A stretch of 64,000 bases of DNA from Panacagrimonas sp963975245 (GCA_963975245.1 CAXBFJ010000004.1:279445-343444); one strand, 5' to 3'. Positions 53,960 to 63,177 are shown, counted from the stretch's first letter. Notes: generated by a model from the sequence alone, not told the origin. Made by a program: numbers and translations.

Positions 53960-55918
53960 ATGCTTCGCAAAATTGGCTTACTGCTTCTGGTTTCAATCTC
54001 TGCACCGCTTTTCGCCCAGCCCGACCCGCTGGAGCCGGGGCGCAATGCCTTTGTTGCCGCGCTGCCGGGTATCGCACGCGGGGACAGCGAATATCAGGAC
54101 TCGGTGCTGTTGCGCAGCTATCCGCTGTACCCGTATTTGCAGGCCGAGCGCCTGCAATGGCGGCTGAAAAAGGCGACGCCAGCAGATGCGATGGATGCGG
54201 AGGTGGGTGCCTACCTTCAGGAGCAAGGCGATGTGCCATGGACACGCAAGCTGCGCTCGCAATGGCTCAAGTCGCTTGCAGAGCGCAAGGACTGGCCGAG
54301 ATTCATGGCCTTCTATGTGGAGGAGCGCGCCGACACCAGCCTGAAATGTCATGCGCTGAATGCACGCATTTCGACGAGCCCCGATGCCGGCCTCATCGCC
54401 CCTGCGCTGGACATCTGGCGAGATGGATCGAACCGCCCCGACAGCTGTGACCCGGTCTTCGCGTGGTTGCGTGCCAATGGTTCTTTGGGAACCAACGAGA
54501 TCGCGCAGCGTGTGCGTCTTGCCCTGGAAGCCAAGAATGTTTCCATCGCCAACTACCTGATCCGGCAGCTCCCGGCCAATCAGCAGAGCGGCTACCAGAC
54601 TTGGGCCAATGTGCTCGCCAATCCCTCGGCTCATCTTGAAAGTGCCATTCAGACTGGCGTTGAACCGCAGGCTGTTATCGATGGCTTCAGCAAGCTGGCA
54701 CGTGCCAACCCGGACAACGCGGCGGTGGTGCTGTCTCGCATTTCGGCACGTTGCGGTGAGCCCTGTCGCTTGGAATCACCCGGCACGATCGGCGAGATGC
54801 GCAGAGAGATTGCGCTGAATCTGTCGTGGAGCCGTCGCATCGAAACTGTAGATCAGTTCAAGATGGTGCCGCTTGCAGCGCTCAACGAGCTGGGTCATGA
54901 ATGGCGTGTGCGAGCCGCGCTCTGGGCCGGTGATTGGGCCCTGGCCGCGCAATGGATTTCGCAGATGCCTGCGGACATGCTCGCCGATCCGCGCTGGCGT
55001 TACTGGCGTGGCCGCACCGCAGAGAAACTCGGACAGGCACAGGCAGCCACATCAGATTACGAGTCGCTCACGCAGGAAAACGGTTACTACTCCGTGCTCG
55101 CGGCAGAGCGCCTGGGCAGAGGCTTCACGCCGCATAATCGCCAGCTGCCGGGCAACCCTGAAGCGCGCGCTGCCATGTCGGAAACGCCCGCCTTTGTGCG
55201 GATGCGAGAGGCATGGAAGATCGGGCAGAAGTCCTGGGCCATCAACGAATGGAAAGATGTGACACGCGGCTATGAGCCGCAGCAGATGATTGAAGTCGCA
55301 AGGGTGTTGTCATCCTGGGGATGGCATTTGATGGCGGTAGCCAGTGCCACACAAGCCAAGGTCTTCGACGACTTTGATCTGCTCTATCCGCGCCCTTTCA
55401 AGCATGAGCTGATCGGCGCAGCCAAGCGCGTCAATCTTCCGCCGCAATGGGTCTGGGGCGTGCTGCGACAGGAAAGTCTGTACGAGCCCAACGCCAGATC
55501 GTCCGCCAACGCGCGTGGGCTCTTGCAGTTGCTGCCGACCACTGCCCGTAACGTGGCGCGTCGCAATGGCTTCCCGGCCCCGACGTTGGAAAGCCTCAAT
55601 GATCCTTCAACCAACCTCCTGCTCGGGACGTCCTACCTGAGAGAGCAGTTTGATACCTTCGGCGGACGTTTCGTGCTGGTGCTGGGTGCCTATAACGCTG
55701 GGCCTGGTGCGGTGCGTCGCTGGCTTCCGTCGACGCCGCTTGAAACTGATGTCTGGGTGGAAAACGTGCCGTACAACGAAACCCGCAGCTACATCCAGCG
55801 CATCATTTGGCACAGCACCGTGTTCGGCTGGGAGGCCAGCGGCGAGCCGCAACGCATCACGCCATGGATGACGCCCATCTCCTCCGATCTCACGCCCATA
55901 CCTGACCCAGGCCAATAA
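53960..55918 (+). CDS. slt: Soluble lytic murein transglycosylase Slt
   Basis: 652 residues with a signal peptide ending near APLFAQ. A long helical superhelical (ring) domain is followed by the lysozyme-like SLT domain: WGVLRQESLYEPNARS, with catalytic Glu about 505, SANARGLLQLLPTTARNVA and VLGAYNAGPGAVRRWLP. It cleaves glycan strands of peptidoglycan in the periplasm, leaving 1,6-anhydro ends. ATG 53960 starts at a proper signal peptide; the frame stays open further upstream across the divergent exporter's start. Stop is 4 bases before cca. Confidence 0.93.
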   Translation: MLRKIGLLLLVSISAPLFAQPDPLEPGRNAFVAALPGIARGDSEYQDSVLLRSYPLYPYLQAERLQWRLKKATPADAMDAEVGAYLQEQGDVPWTRKLRSQWLKSLAERKDWPRFMAFYVEERADTSLKCHALNARISTSPDAGLIAPALDIWRDGSNRPDSCDPVFAWLRANGSLGTNEIAQRVRLALEAKNVSIANYLIRQLPANQQSGYQTWANVLANPSAHLESAIQTGVEPQAVIDGFSKLARANPDNAAVVLSRISARCGEPCRLESPGTIGEMRREIALNLSWSRRIETVDQFKMVPLAALNELGHEWRVRAALWAGDWALAAQWISQMPADMLADPRWRYWRGRTAEKLGQAQAATSDYESLTQENGYYSVLAAERLGRGFTPHNRQLPGNPEARAAMSETPAFVRMREAWKIGQKSWAINEWKDVTRGYEPQQMIEVARVLSSWGWHLMAVASATQAKVFDDFDLLYPRPFKHELIGAAKRVNLPPQWVWGVLRQESLYEPNARSSANARGLLQLLPTTARNVARRNGFPAPTLESLNDPSTNLLLGTSYLREQFDTFGGRFVLVLGAYNAGPGAVRRWLPSTPLETDVWVENVPYNETRSYIQRIIWHSTVFGWEASGEPQRITPWMTPISSDLTPIPDPGQ

Positions 55919-55922
55919 TCTT

Positions 55923-57155
55923 TTGAGCGCGATCAAGACCTATGTAGTGGGCGGCGCGGTCCGGGATCGACTGCTCGGAATTACGGTCAAGGACCGTGAT
56001 TGGGTGGTGACCGGGGCTACACCTGAGCAGATGATTGCCGAGGGTTTCACGCCGGTTGGCAAGGATTTCCCGGTATTCCTGCACCCGAAAACCCGCGAGG
56101 AATACGCACTGGCCCGCACCGAAAGAAAATCAGGTCGCGGTTATCAGGGTTTTACTTTTCATACCGGCGCAGAAGTCACGCTGGAAGACGACTTGTGGCG
56201 CCGGGATCTGACCATCAATGCCATTGCCGAAGATGAGCACGGCGAACTGACGGACCCGCATGGCGGGCAGAAAGATATTCAGGCGCGCATCCTGCGCCAC
56301 GTCTCGCCTGCTTTCAGCGAAGACCCGGTCAGGATTCTGCGCATTGCACGTTTCGCCGCGCGTTTTGCTCCGCAGGGTTTCACCGTGGCACCTGAGACGA
56401 TGGCGTTGATGCGCGCCATGGTGCGCGACGGCGAAGTGGATCATCTGGTTGCCGAACGTGTCTGGAAAGAAACCGAACGTGCCCTGATGGAGCAAAAGCC
56501 CAGCCGATTCTTCGAGGTGTTGCATGAATGCGGCGCGCTGGCGCGCGTCATGCCAGAGGTGGCGGCTTTGTCTGGCGTGCCGCAGCGAGCGGACTACCAC
56601 CCGGAAGTGGATACGCTGGTGCACACCCTGATGTGCATTGATGCTGCAGCACGAGCAGGGCATGTGATCGACGTGCGCATTGCGGCATTGTTGCACGACC
56701 TGGGCAAGGCGCTGACGCCTGCACACGTTCTGCCGGGACATCGAGGGCATGAATCCACCGGATTGCCGCTGGTGACAGAATTCTGCAAGCGACTGCGCGT
56801 TCCCAACAACGCACGTGATCTTGCATTGGCGGTAACGCGCGATCATCTGCTGGTGCACAAAGTGCGCGAACTCCGGCCCGCTACCTTGATGGGCCTGCTG
56901 GAACGTTTCAGTGCTTTCCGCCAGCCGGATCGATTCGAGCTGGCCCTGCAAAGCTGTGAATGCGATGCCCGCGGCAGACTCGGTTTTGAGAACTGCGAAT
57001 ATCCCCAGACCGATTATCTTCGCGAGGCCGCCAATGTGGCGCAGGTCAGCAATGCCGATGTCATCCAGGACGGTTTCAGCGGCCCTGCCATTGGTGAGGA
57101 GATCAAGAAGCGCCGGCTCAAGCAGTTGACCCAGTGGCGCGAGCAGCAGGGCTGA
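55923..57155 (+). CDS. cca: Multifunctional CCA tRNA nucleotidyltransferase
   Basis: 410 residues; TTG start 4 bases after the slt stop. Class II nucleotidyltransferase: YVVGGAVRDRLLG at 7-19, RDLTINAIA, PVRILRIARFAARF, and the C-terminal HD domain with HDLGKALTP, giving phosphodiesterase/phosphatase activity. It adds or repairs the 3' CCA of tRNA. The HD domain and length mark it as the gammaproteobacterial form. Confidence 0.94.
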   Translation: MSAIKTYVVGGAVRDRLLGITVKDRDWVVTGATPEQMIAEGFTPVGKDFPVFLHPKTREEYALARTERKSGRGYQGFTFHTGAEVTLEDDLWRRDLTINAIAEDEHGELTDPHGGQKDIQARILRHVSPAFSEDPVRILRIARFAARFAPQGFTVAPETMALMRAMVRDGEVDHLVAERVWKETERALMEQKPSRFFEVLHECGALARVMPEVAALSGVPQRADYHPEVDTLVHTLMCIDAAARAGHVIDVRIAALLHDLGKALTPAHVLPGHRGHESTGLPLVTEFCKRLRVPNNARDLALAVTRDHLLVHKVRELRPATLMGLLERFSAFRQPDRFELALQSCECDARGRLGFENCEYPQTDYLREAANVAQVSNADVIQDGFSGPAIGEEIKKRRLKQLTQWREQQG

Positions 57156-57206
57156 AGTTTTTCGTTAGCGACTTCCCTTGCTTGCAAACACCGGCCTGCA
57201 AGCGGC

Positions 57207-58025
57207 TCAGGGCCGGTCGAGCAGCCAGTCGTAGCTATAGCCGTTGATCTTGTTTATTGCTTCCAGCTGCAGTTGCAGCGTGGGCTCGGCGTATTGGCGA
57301 AGGTGTGCGATCACTGCCTCGTCGCTGCCGCCAAAATCCTGTGCATGCCATTTGTACAACTCGGACACGATCAGCTTGCCGTCAACAATATTCACGGCAC
57401 GCGGATGATTGATGAACGAGCGAGCAGCCTGTTCCAGTTGCGCCTCCGTGTTACCAGAACTGTAGATGTCTGCCGCCAGATTAGGTCCGCCCTGTGATGC
57501 GCGATTCAGTGCGTAATGCAGCCGCGGATCTTTCCAGATGGGAAGCAGGATCTGATTCTGAATATCGTCCAGTGAAAGATTCTGCCCTTCAATCTGGAGC
57601 ACCTTTGCCCCCCATGGCCCCTTGGTGAACCAACCGGGCGTGATGTCGATGCTCTGGATGCTGCTCACCGGATACCATTCAAGAATCAGCTTCACGGTCA
57701 GCGCGTTGTACAGATTGATCCAGTAGGCGCGCTGTTCGGCGCGGCGCAAGGTAGAAACCGGAGTGCGCTTGAGGTCATCCAGATAGAGCCGCAAATAGCC
57801 GCGATCCTCGAGCGTGACGGACTCATATCGCATGCGATGAATGCCGTCCGCAGTCTGGACAAGATAGTCCGACAAAAATTTCTCCCAGATCGAATGATTC
57901 AACACGCGTTGGGAGTTCTCGTCGTGAAGCGACCAGCGCTCAGACAAGGCCGCTGGTTCCGCCGAAAAAATCGCGCCCTGCCAAAACAGCGCGATCAGCA
58001 GCAGGCTCCTTTGTAGCGCGCTCAT
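57207..58025 (-). CDS. DUF547 exported protein
   Basis: 272 residues, signal peptide ending around IFSA. DUF547 domain: RAEQRAYWINLYNALTVKLIL, WGAKVLQIEGQNLSLDDIQNQILLP and HYALNRASQGGPNL. Periplasmic by inference; family function unknown. The ATG at 58025 overlaps the stop of the lipase-like gene by four bases, so the two are translationally coupled and probably act together. Confidence 0.85.
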   Translation of the reverse strand: MSALQRSLLLIALFWQGAIFSAEPAALSERWSLHDENSQRVLNHSIWEKFLSDYLVQTADGIHRMRYESVTLEDRGYLRLYLDDLKRTPVSTLRRAEQRAYWINLYNALTVKLILEWYPVSSIQSIDITPGWFTKGPWGAKVLQIEGQNLSLDDIQNQILLPIWKDPRLHYALNRASQGGPNLAADIYSSGNTEAQLEQAARSFINHPRAVNIVDGKLIVSELYKWHAQDFGGSDEAVIAHLRQYAEPTLQLQLEAINKINGYSYDWLLDRP

Positions 58026-58960
58026 CGCGGCCGCGCCGGGCTTTTCTCCTGCAGCCATTCAATGACTTCGCTGGTCACCTGATCGCGGCACAAGTCATTG
58101 AGAACTTCCTGGCGTGCGCCGTCGTAGCTGCGCAGCTGGACTTCTGAAATGCCGGCCTTGGCGTAAGCCTTGACCAAGCTGCGCGGACCTTTGCCGCCCC
58201 CTGCGGTTGGATCATCACCACCGGCCAGCACGAGAATGGGGAGCCCTTTGGGAATGCGCGCAAGACGCGCGGGCTGGCACTGTCGCCCACCGATGGTGAG
58301 AATCTCTGACCACAACGCGGCAGAGATCCGGAAGCCGCAGCGCGGATCGTTGATGTACTTGTCCACTTCCTCAGGGTCCGCTGAGAGCCAGTCAAAGCGT
58401 GTCCGCGGCGATTTGATCCGCCGATTGAACATCTTGATCGAGATAGCCTCACCCAAAGCGCTGCGGTGACGCGGCCCGGCCACTTTCAGTTCTGCCTGCA
58501 GCAGACCCATGCCAAGCACCCGCATGATGCCGACATTGCCGGTGGCCGAAGACAGGATGCAAGTCGCGATGTCGCGCCCGTGATGAACGATGTAATCCTG
58601 CGCCAGCAAGGCGCCCATGCTGTGCCCAAACAGGCTGATCGGCAGTTTGGGATGGCGCTCTCGCATCTCGGTTTGAACCGCCCGGATGGATTGAAGCGCA
58701 AAACGCCAGCCGTGCGAATCAGCAAAATGGCCAAGTTCATCTGGTGCGCGCGCGGTGCGGCCATGTCCGGGCAGATCCTGCGCATAGACCGCAAAACCAG
58801 CCTGATTCAGCGCTTTTGCAAAGCGCGCGTAACGCCCGCCGTGCTCCGACATGCCGTGAATAATTTGCACGCAGCCGACAGGTGCTTCCACCGGCAGCCA
58901 TACACGGACGAAGGCAACAGCCTCGTCATTGACTCTCAACTGAAACTCTGTGGCACTCAC
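58022..58960 (-). CDS. Monoglyceride-lipase-like alpha/beta hydrolase, catalytic His apparently lost
   Basis: 312 residues of the Hydrolase_4/monoacylglycerol lipase family: IIHGMSEHGGRY at 33-44, QDLPGHGRTA at 61-70, nucleophile Ser114 in GHSMGALLA, and an Asp in VLAGGDDPTAGG. At the usual catalytic His (GARHEILNE in family members) this protein reads GARQEVLND: codon CAG in place of CAC/CAT, a one-base difference. Either the protein is inactive, uses another residue, or the position is a sequence variant. Coupled to the DUF547 gene. Confidence 0.83.
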   Translation of the reverse strand: MSATEFQLRVNDEAVAFVRVWLPVEAPVGCVQIIHGMSEHGGRYARFAKALNQAGFAVYAQDLPGHGRTARAPDELGHFADSHGWRFALQSIRAVQTEMRERHPKLPISLFGHSMGALLAQDYIVHHGRDIATCILSSATGNVGIMRVLGMGLLQAELKVAGPRHRSALGEAISIKMFNRRIKSPRTRFDWLSADPEEVDKYINDPRCGFRISAALWSEILTIGGRQCQPARLARIPKGLPILVLAGGDDPTAGGGKGPRSLVKAYAKAGISEVQLRSYDGARQEVLNDLCRDQVTSEVIEWLQEKSPARPR

Positions 58961-58962
58961 AA

Positions 58963-58968
58963 TATAAT
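58963..58968 (+). promoter_or_regulatory. Possible -10 element (TATAAT) upstream of glpK
   Basis: A perfect TATAAT hexamer 119 bases before the glpK start. A CTGAAA at 58940-58945 lies 17 bases upstream, an imperfect -35 match. The AT-rich patch contrasts with the surrounding sequence. Support is only by pattern, so treat as a candidate. Confidence 0.3.
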
Positions 58969-59087
58969 TTTCGATCTCATTGAGCGGGCCTGGCTCGGTA
59001 CACTAGCTGTGCGATCGCCACCCGGTCATTCTCTCCACTGCCAGAATATCTTCTGACGCAGTGTTCCACATCCCCGGAGGTCATTCC

Positions 59088-60560
59088 ATGAGCGCCCTGC
59101 TCGCTATTGATCAAGGTACCACCAGCACCCGCGCCATCGTTTTCGACGAAAAAGGACGCAAACTTGGCGTTCATCAAGTCGAATTGCCGCAGTCATACCC
59201 CAAACCGGGATGGGTAGAGCACGACGCGCTGCGCATTCGCGACGACACCTTTGATTGTGTCCGCGGTGCATTAAAGGATGCCGGGCTCAAGGCCGCAGAC
59301 ATCGCCGGCATTGGTATTACCAATCAGCGAGAAACCACCATTGTCTGGGACCGCGAAAGTGGCAAGCCCATTCATCCTGCCATTGTCTGGCAGGACCGGC
59401 GAACATCAGATTTCTGTTCGCAGCACGCAGACAAGAGCGACTGGCTGTCCCAACGCACCGGCCTGTTGCTGGATCCCTATTTCTCTGCCACCAAGATTGC
59501 ATGGATGCTGGATAACGTTGACGGCGCCCGCCAGCGCGCAGAAAAGGGCGAGCTTCTGTTTGGCACCGTTGATAGCTGGCTGGTCTGGAACCTGACGGGC
59601 GGCAAGGTGCACATCACCGATGCCAGCAACGCCTGCCGCACCGCGCTGCTGAATCTGGAAACACAAACCTGGGATGAAGAACTGTGCAAGTTCTTCAATG
59701 TGCCGCTTGCCATGCTGCCGGAGGTGATGGACTGCGCAGCTGATTACGGCAGCACCGAAAAATCATTGTTCGACGGTGAAATTCCCATTCGCGGCATTCT
59801 GGGAGACCAGCAGGCCGCCACAGTCGGGCAGGCCTGCTTCTCGCCGGGCATGATCAAAAGCACCTATGGCACCGGCTGCTTCATGGTGCTCAATACCGGT
59901 GAAGAGCTGGTGCATTCATCTAACCGCCTGCTGACAACGGTTGCCTACCGCTTTGGAGGCAAGGCTACGTTTGCTCTCGAAGGCAGCATTTTTATCGCCG
60001 GCGCTGCAGTGCAATGGCTGCGAGATGCCATGCATCTGGTCAGCAACGCTGGTGACACCGAAGCTCTGGCGCGCTCCATTGAAGATACCGAAGGCGTTTA
60101 TCTGGTGCCGGCATTCACCGGGCTGGGTGCGCCTTACTGGGACCCCGAGGCACGCGGCGCCATCATCGGCCTGACCCGCAACTCCGGCATCGCCCACATT
60201 GTGCGCGCCGCACTGGAAAGCGTCTGTTACCAGACACGCGATCTGTTTGGCGCCATGAGTCAGGACGCAGTGGCCCCAACAGAATTGCGCGTGGATGGCG
60301 GCATGGTCGTGAACGATTTTGTGACCCAATCACTTGCAGATATCTTGCAGGTGGATGTCATTCGCCCCGCAACAGTAGAAACCACGGCACTCGGAGCGGC
60401 ATTTGCCGCCGGCCTGCAAGCTGGCGTTTACGATTCCTTGGAGAGCATCGCCAAACTGTGGGAATCAGAGGCGCGATTCACTCCGAAGAAAGAGAGCGCC
60501 CGTGCAGACGAGTTGTATGCCGGTTGGCAGAAAGCAGTAGCGCGCGTGCGCAGCGACTGA
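59088..60560 (+). CDS. glpK: Glycerol kinase GlpK
   Basis: 490 residues. FGGY kinase: IDQGTTSTRAIVFDEKG at the start, WQDRRTSDFC, GILGDQQAATVGQAC, GTGCFMVLNTGEE and LRVDGGMVVNDF. A strong GGAGG lies 7 bases before the ATG at 59088. It phosphorylates glycerol to glycerol-3-phosphate. No glpF or glpD is in the window, but the upstream lipase-like gene is divergent and could be unrelated. The C-terminal ATP-binding half is complete. Confidence 0.94.
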   Translation: MSALLAIDQGTTSTRAIVFDEKGRKLGVHQVELPQSYPKPGWVEHDALRIRDDTFDCVRGALKDAGLKAADIAGIGITNQRETTIVWDRESGKPIHPAIVWQDRRTSDFCSQHADKSDWLSQRTGLLLDPYFSATKIAWMLDNVDGARQRAEKGELLFGTVDSWLVWNLTGGKVHITDASNACRTALLNLETQTWDEELCKFFNVPLAMLPEVMDCAADYGSTEKSLFDGEIPIRGILGDQQAATVGQACFSPGMIKSTYGTGCFMVLNTGEELVHSSNRLLTTVAYRFGGKATFALEGSIFIAGAAVQWLRDAMHLVSNAGDTEALARSIEDTEGVYLVPAFTGLGAPYWDPEARGAIIGLTRNSGIAHIVRAALESVCYQTRDLFGAMSQDAVAPTELRVDGGMVVNDFVTQSLADILQVDVIRPATVETTALGAAFAAGLQAGVYDSLESIAKLWESEARFTPKKESARADELYAGWQKAVARVRSD

Positions 60561-60805
60561 CAAGAATCTTGAGTCAGCGCGGGGCGATGGGGCTGGCTGA
60601 TTGCCTCCCCCGCCCGCTGCGGGTTCCTGAAGTTTCCGTCACGAACCTTCGGCGGTCAGATAGAGCGCTGTTTCTGCCTCTATTGCATCCTATGGCTCAG
60701 CGAGACGACGTGACCGGTGTTGAGTGCTCCCGATTCGTGATGCTCGCCTACGAGCGGTTGCAGAGGCGAGCGGTACAAGTGATGCAGCTGGCTAGCAAAG
60801 TTTGA
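60561..60805. other. Non-coding stretch after glpK
   Basis: No gene or terminator with a T-run is visible between glpK and the ArsC/YffB-like gene (convergent). A weak GC hairpin region lies near 60607-60625 (CCCCCGCCCGCTGCGGG) but without a T-tract. The tail carries a short plausible frame (MAQRDDVTGVECSRF...), too short and unfamiliar to call. Confidence 0.45.
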
Positions 60806-61168
60806 TCAAAGAGCGGCCCACTTTACTATCTCCTCAGCTTCGCCTCGCGCGAAGCCAACTCGAAGTGATCCAGCGCGGTCCCATACAGGTCGTTTCACCA
60901 GAGAGGGATGATCCACGATCAGACTCGCGGGATCCTTCTCCGCACGCTCCTGATCCGCGGGCGAGAGCTTTCGCCACGTTGTACCGCGACGATTCAATAC
61001 CTTCTCCGCCCCCAGTTGAGCTAACCATTCTTTCGCTGTGTCCAGGTCGAGTCCATCCGATTTGAAATCATGAAACCGGTACTCCACCCCCGCGTCATCA
61101 AGAGCAGAGCGCGCACGCTTCACAGTGTCGCAATTGCGAATGCCGTAGATCGTCAGGGAGTTCTGCAT
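60806..61168 (-). CDS. ArsC/YffB-family thioredoxin-fold protein
   Basis: 120 residues. Thioredoxin-like start TIYGIRNCDTVKRAR, with one Cys at 13 (no second Cys of a CXXC), then HDFKSDGLD, LNRRGTTWRKL and SLVKRPVW. Matches the YffB/Spx-related arsenate-reductase-like family; whether it reduces arsenate or glutathione disulphide is unknown. ATG 61168 gives the standard N-terminus. Convergent with glpK. Confidence 0.85.
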   Translation of the reverse strand: MQNSLTIYGIRNCDTVKRARSALDDAGVEYRFHDFKSDGLDLDTAKEWLAQLGAEKVLNRRGTTWRKLSPADQERAEKDPASLIVDHPSLVKRPVWDRAGSLRVGFARGEAEEIVKWAAL

Positions 61169-61527
61169 GATATTGGGTCTCAACAAATCTGAAGTGAATC
61201 AGATTGTAGAGTTTCAAAGAAAAATCAATTGGGAGATCGGCCGCCGGTACGAGTCGGTTTGAATTGCTCGTACCGTCAGAGCAGAGTGCAGCGTTGGGCG
61301 CTCGACAACTCCCGCTTGGCATTAGACGGTCTTGCAATCCCGTGAATACTTCGGATCAGCGCCGGACGACTATGATGCATGCGTCGAATCTTGGAATGCA
61401 GGATAAGGAATTGATATCCGTCGTCCCCGAGCCCAAGACCGTGATTAACGCTGCTCCTAAAGCGGATTGAGCCTCGAGACGCTTGCCCTCCGAGTCGTAT
61501 CAACGGGTCATTGTCGTACTTAAAGGT
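61169..61527. other. Non-coding stretch, 359 bases
   Basis: Nothing gene-like that I can support. Just ahead of the ArsC/YffB-like start is an inverted repeat, AATCTGA at 61186-61192 and TCAGATT at 61199-61205, with a TACAAT (minus strand) at 61203-61208 beside it. Further on, short frames exist on both strands but have no recognisable features. Confidence 0.5.
61186..61208 (-). promoter_or_regulatory. Possible promoter/operator of the ArsC/YffB-like gene
   Basis: A 7-bp perfect inverted repeat, AATCTGA ... TCAGATT with a 6-base gap, starts about 17 bases upstream of the start codon. A minus-strand TACAAT overlaps its outer edge. A regulator-binding palindrome next to the -10 region is a possible reading, but no good -35 fits. 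Confidence 0.25.
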
Positions 61528-62622
61528 CTAGAGAAATCGGTCATAGTGCAGCTGACCGACCGGCACATTTGCTTCTAGCAGCAATTTCTGGACTGCATTT
61601 GTCATAGGAGGCGGGCCGCAGAAATAGAAGTCGAATGCGGACGCATTGCGATTCTGGGCCAGCCACCGGCCAACGACCTCATGAATATATCCTCTCTCTC
61701 CAATCCAGCTTTCCCCGTTTAATTCCGAGATGGCCGTCACGCACTGAACACGGGGCGCCAGATTCATGTCACCGCTGATTAGAGGTTCGACACATGCATC
61801 TGAAACCGTCCTCGCCCCATAGAAAAGGTGCAGTGCACGGTCCCGCAGATTCCCGTGGCGAGCTGCTTGAGAAAGAATTGACATTAGCGGTGACAGCCCT
61901 GAGCCTCCTCCAATGCATACGATGTCGCGCTGGTTCTCGGTGCGCAGATATGCCATCCCATACGGGCCGTCCAGGTCGACGAAGTCTCCCACTGACGATC
62001 TCTCGAACAGTGCTTCTGTGCCACGCCCCCCAGGTGTTTTCTTGATGATGAATTGCCAGTACCCATCGTCATTGCGCAGATTGCACATGGAGTATGCGCG
62101 CGGGCCTTCAATGCCCGGAAGCTGCAGTAGGACGTATTGTCCGGCCAGAAAGCTGGCGACCTCTTCCGTCTTGAACATGAAGATCGCCATGTCTTGGGTC
62201 AACCTTTCTATCTTCGTCAAGACTGCCCGACTTCGCCTTGGTGTTACGACAGGGACACAATGTGAGCGCATCCGCGCTGAAATTGTGCAATCGCTTCTGG
62301 GCGACGATTGGCACGCTAAGCGCTTGCCGCGCGATCGTGACCTTTCAGTGAGTCCTGGTGCCAGCGGCCAACCATCAGAAACTTCGCCCTCGACCACTTC
62401 GAACAGACAGGAGCCGCAGCCGCCAGAGTTGCACTCATAAGGATGCCCGAGTCCAGCGCGTAGTGCAGCGCGCAGGATCGTGTCATTCTCGGCGCAAGAA
62501 AAAGTAACGTCTGAGCCACGCAGGGATATGCGGTGCTCTTGGGTGCTCGGTGTCCCTTGTGCGGAAGGCGAGGGTTCCACAACTTTCCTGGTTGAAGCAT
62601 TGAGATTGCTTTGGTGTGGCAC
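61528..62622 (-). CDS. 2Fe-2S/FAD reductase, orphan oxygenase reductase-like
   Basis: 364 residues from a GTG start preceded by AAGGA at 62630-62634 (7-base spacing), the best ribosome-binding site in the stretch; the frame stays open 44 more codons, but that part is not domain-like. N-terminal plant-type 2Fe-2S domain with Cys64, Cys69, Cys72 and Cys104 (PYECNSGGCGSC ... RLACQS), then an FAD domain with RAYSMC at 175-180 and an NAD domain with GGGSGLSPLMS at 238-248. Electrons would pass NAD(P)H to FAD to 2Fe-2S to an oxygenase. No oxygenase component is adjacent. Confidence 0.85.
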   Translation of the reverse strand: MPHQSNLNASTRKVVEPSPSAQGTPSTQEHRISLRGSDVTFSCAENDTILRAALRAGLGHPYECNSGGCGSCLFEVVEGEVSDGWPLAPGLTERSRSRGKRLACQSSPRSDCTISARMRSHCVPVVTPRRSRAVLTKIERLTQDMAIFMFKTEEVASFLAGQYVLLQLPGIEGPRAYSMCNLRNDDGYWQFIIKKTPGGRGTEALFERSSVGDFVDLDGPYGMAYLRTENQRDIVCIGGGSGLSPLMSILSQAARHGNLRDRALHLFYGARTVSDACVEPLISGDMNLAPRVQCVTAISELNGESWIGERGYIHEVVGRWLAQNRNASAFDFYFCGPPPMTNAVQKLLLEANVPVGQLHYDRFL

Positions 62623-63177
62623 GGACCGTTCCTTGAGCAAGCAAGCGACTGAGAGTTCTTGTGATCTTTTGATCAAAATTGAGCGAATGATCGATAACGT
62701 CTGGGCCCATGTCTGCTTTATTGGCTCATTAGCGAATAGTGACAAGTGGAACAATTCGACGATCGAGTTTCCATTCTGCCGGGAGAGCGCCCCGGTTTAG
62801 GTTTCCCTCAGGAATGAACACCATCACCGTGCTGAATGGCATGCCAATCCTTGGCTGACACCAGCCTGATTCTTCGGATAGGGATGGAGTGTCCACTCAC
62901 GCTGCGCTTGGCGCCGCAATGCAACATTCACGTTCGTGAGGTTGTTCATATTGCTCGACGTACTTTGCATGCCGAGGATAAGAGCTAACTTATGCCCCAC
63001 GAGCATTCTGCATAGAAAAACCAATACTGCGATGAGGCAGCGCAGATTGGAGGAGAGGAGAAGAGCGTGAAGAAAAAAGACTGATGTCTATCAGGACTTC
63101 CTTGTGAGCGCCCGACACATCCTGAGGTCGGCGACTCAATACATATCAACGTTCAAAATTTCTGGTGTTTAACTGTC
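62623..63177. other. Divergent intergenic region, 555 bases
   Basis: No gene is supported here. A perfect palindrome TTTTGATCAAAA sits at 62667-62678. AT-rich patches and the divergent orientation suggest two promoters facing away from each other; none has clear -35/-10 boxes. A purine-rich run (about 63040-63079) ends about 100 bases before the RND gene. The sequence is visibly lower in GC than the rest of the window. Confidence 0.5.
62667..62678. promoter_or_regulatory. Palindrome TTTTGATCAAAA upstream of the 2Fe-2S reductase
   Basis: A perfect 12-base palindrome, 45 bases upstream of the reductase GTG start. It could be an operator for a regulator of the reductase or the divergent exporter. 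Only symmetry supports it; no family of regulators is implied. Confidence 0.3.

Noticed and set aside
60607..60625. GC-rich hairpin after glpK as a terminator
   Set aside because: The stem is weak and no T-run follows, so no intrinsic terminator can be supported for glpK.
61264..61470. A 68-codon frame in the 359-base gap after the ArsC/YffB-like gene
   Set aside because: No ribosome-binding site, no recognisable composition or motif, and the opposite strand is equally open.
62824..63024. A 66-codon minus-strand frame in the divergent region before the RND gene
   Set aside because: No ribosome-binding site or family-like pattern; consistent with random opening in an AT-richer stretch.
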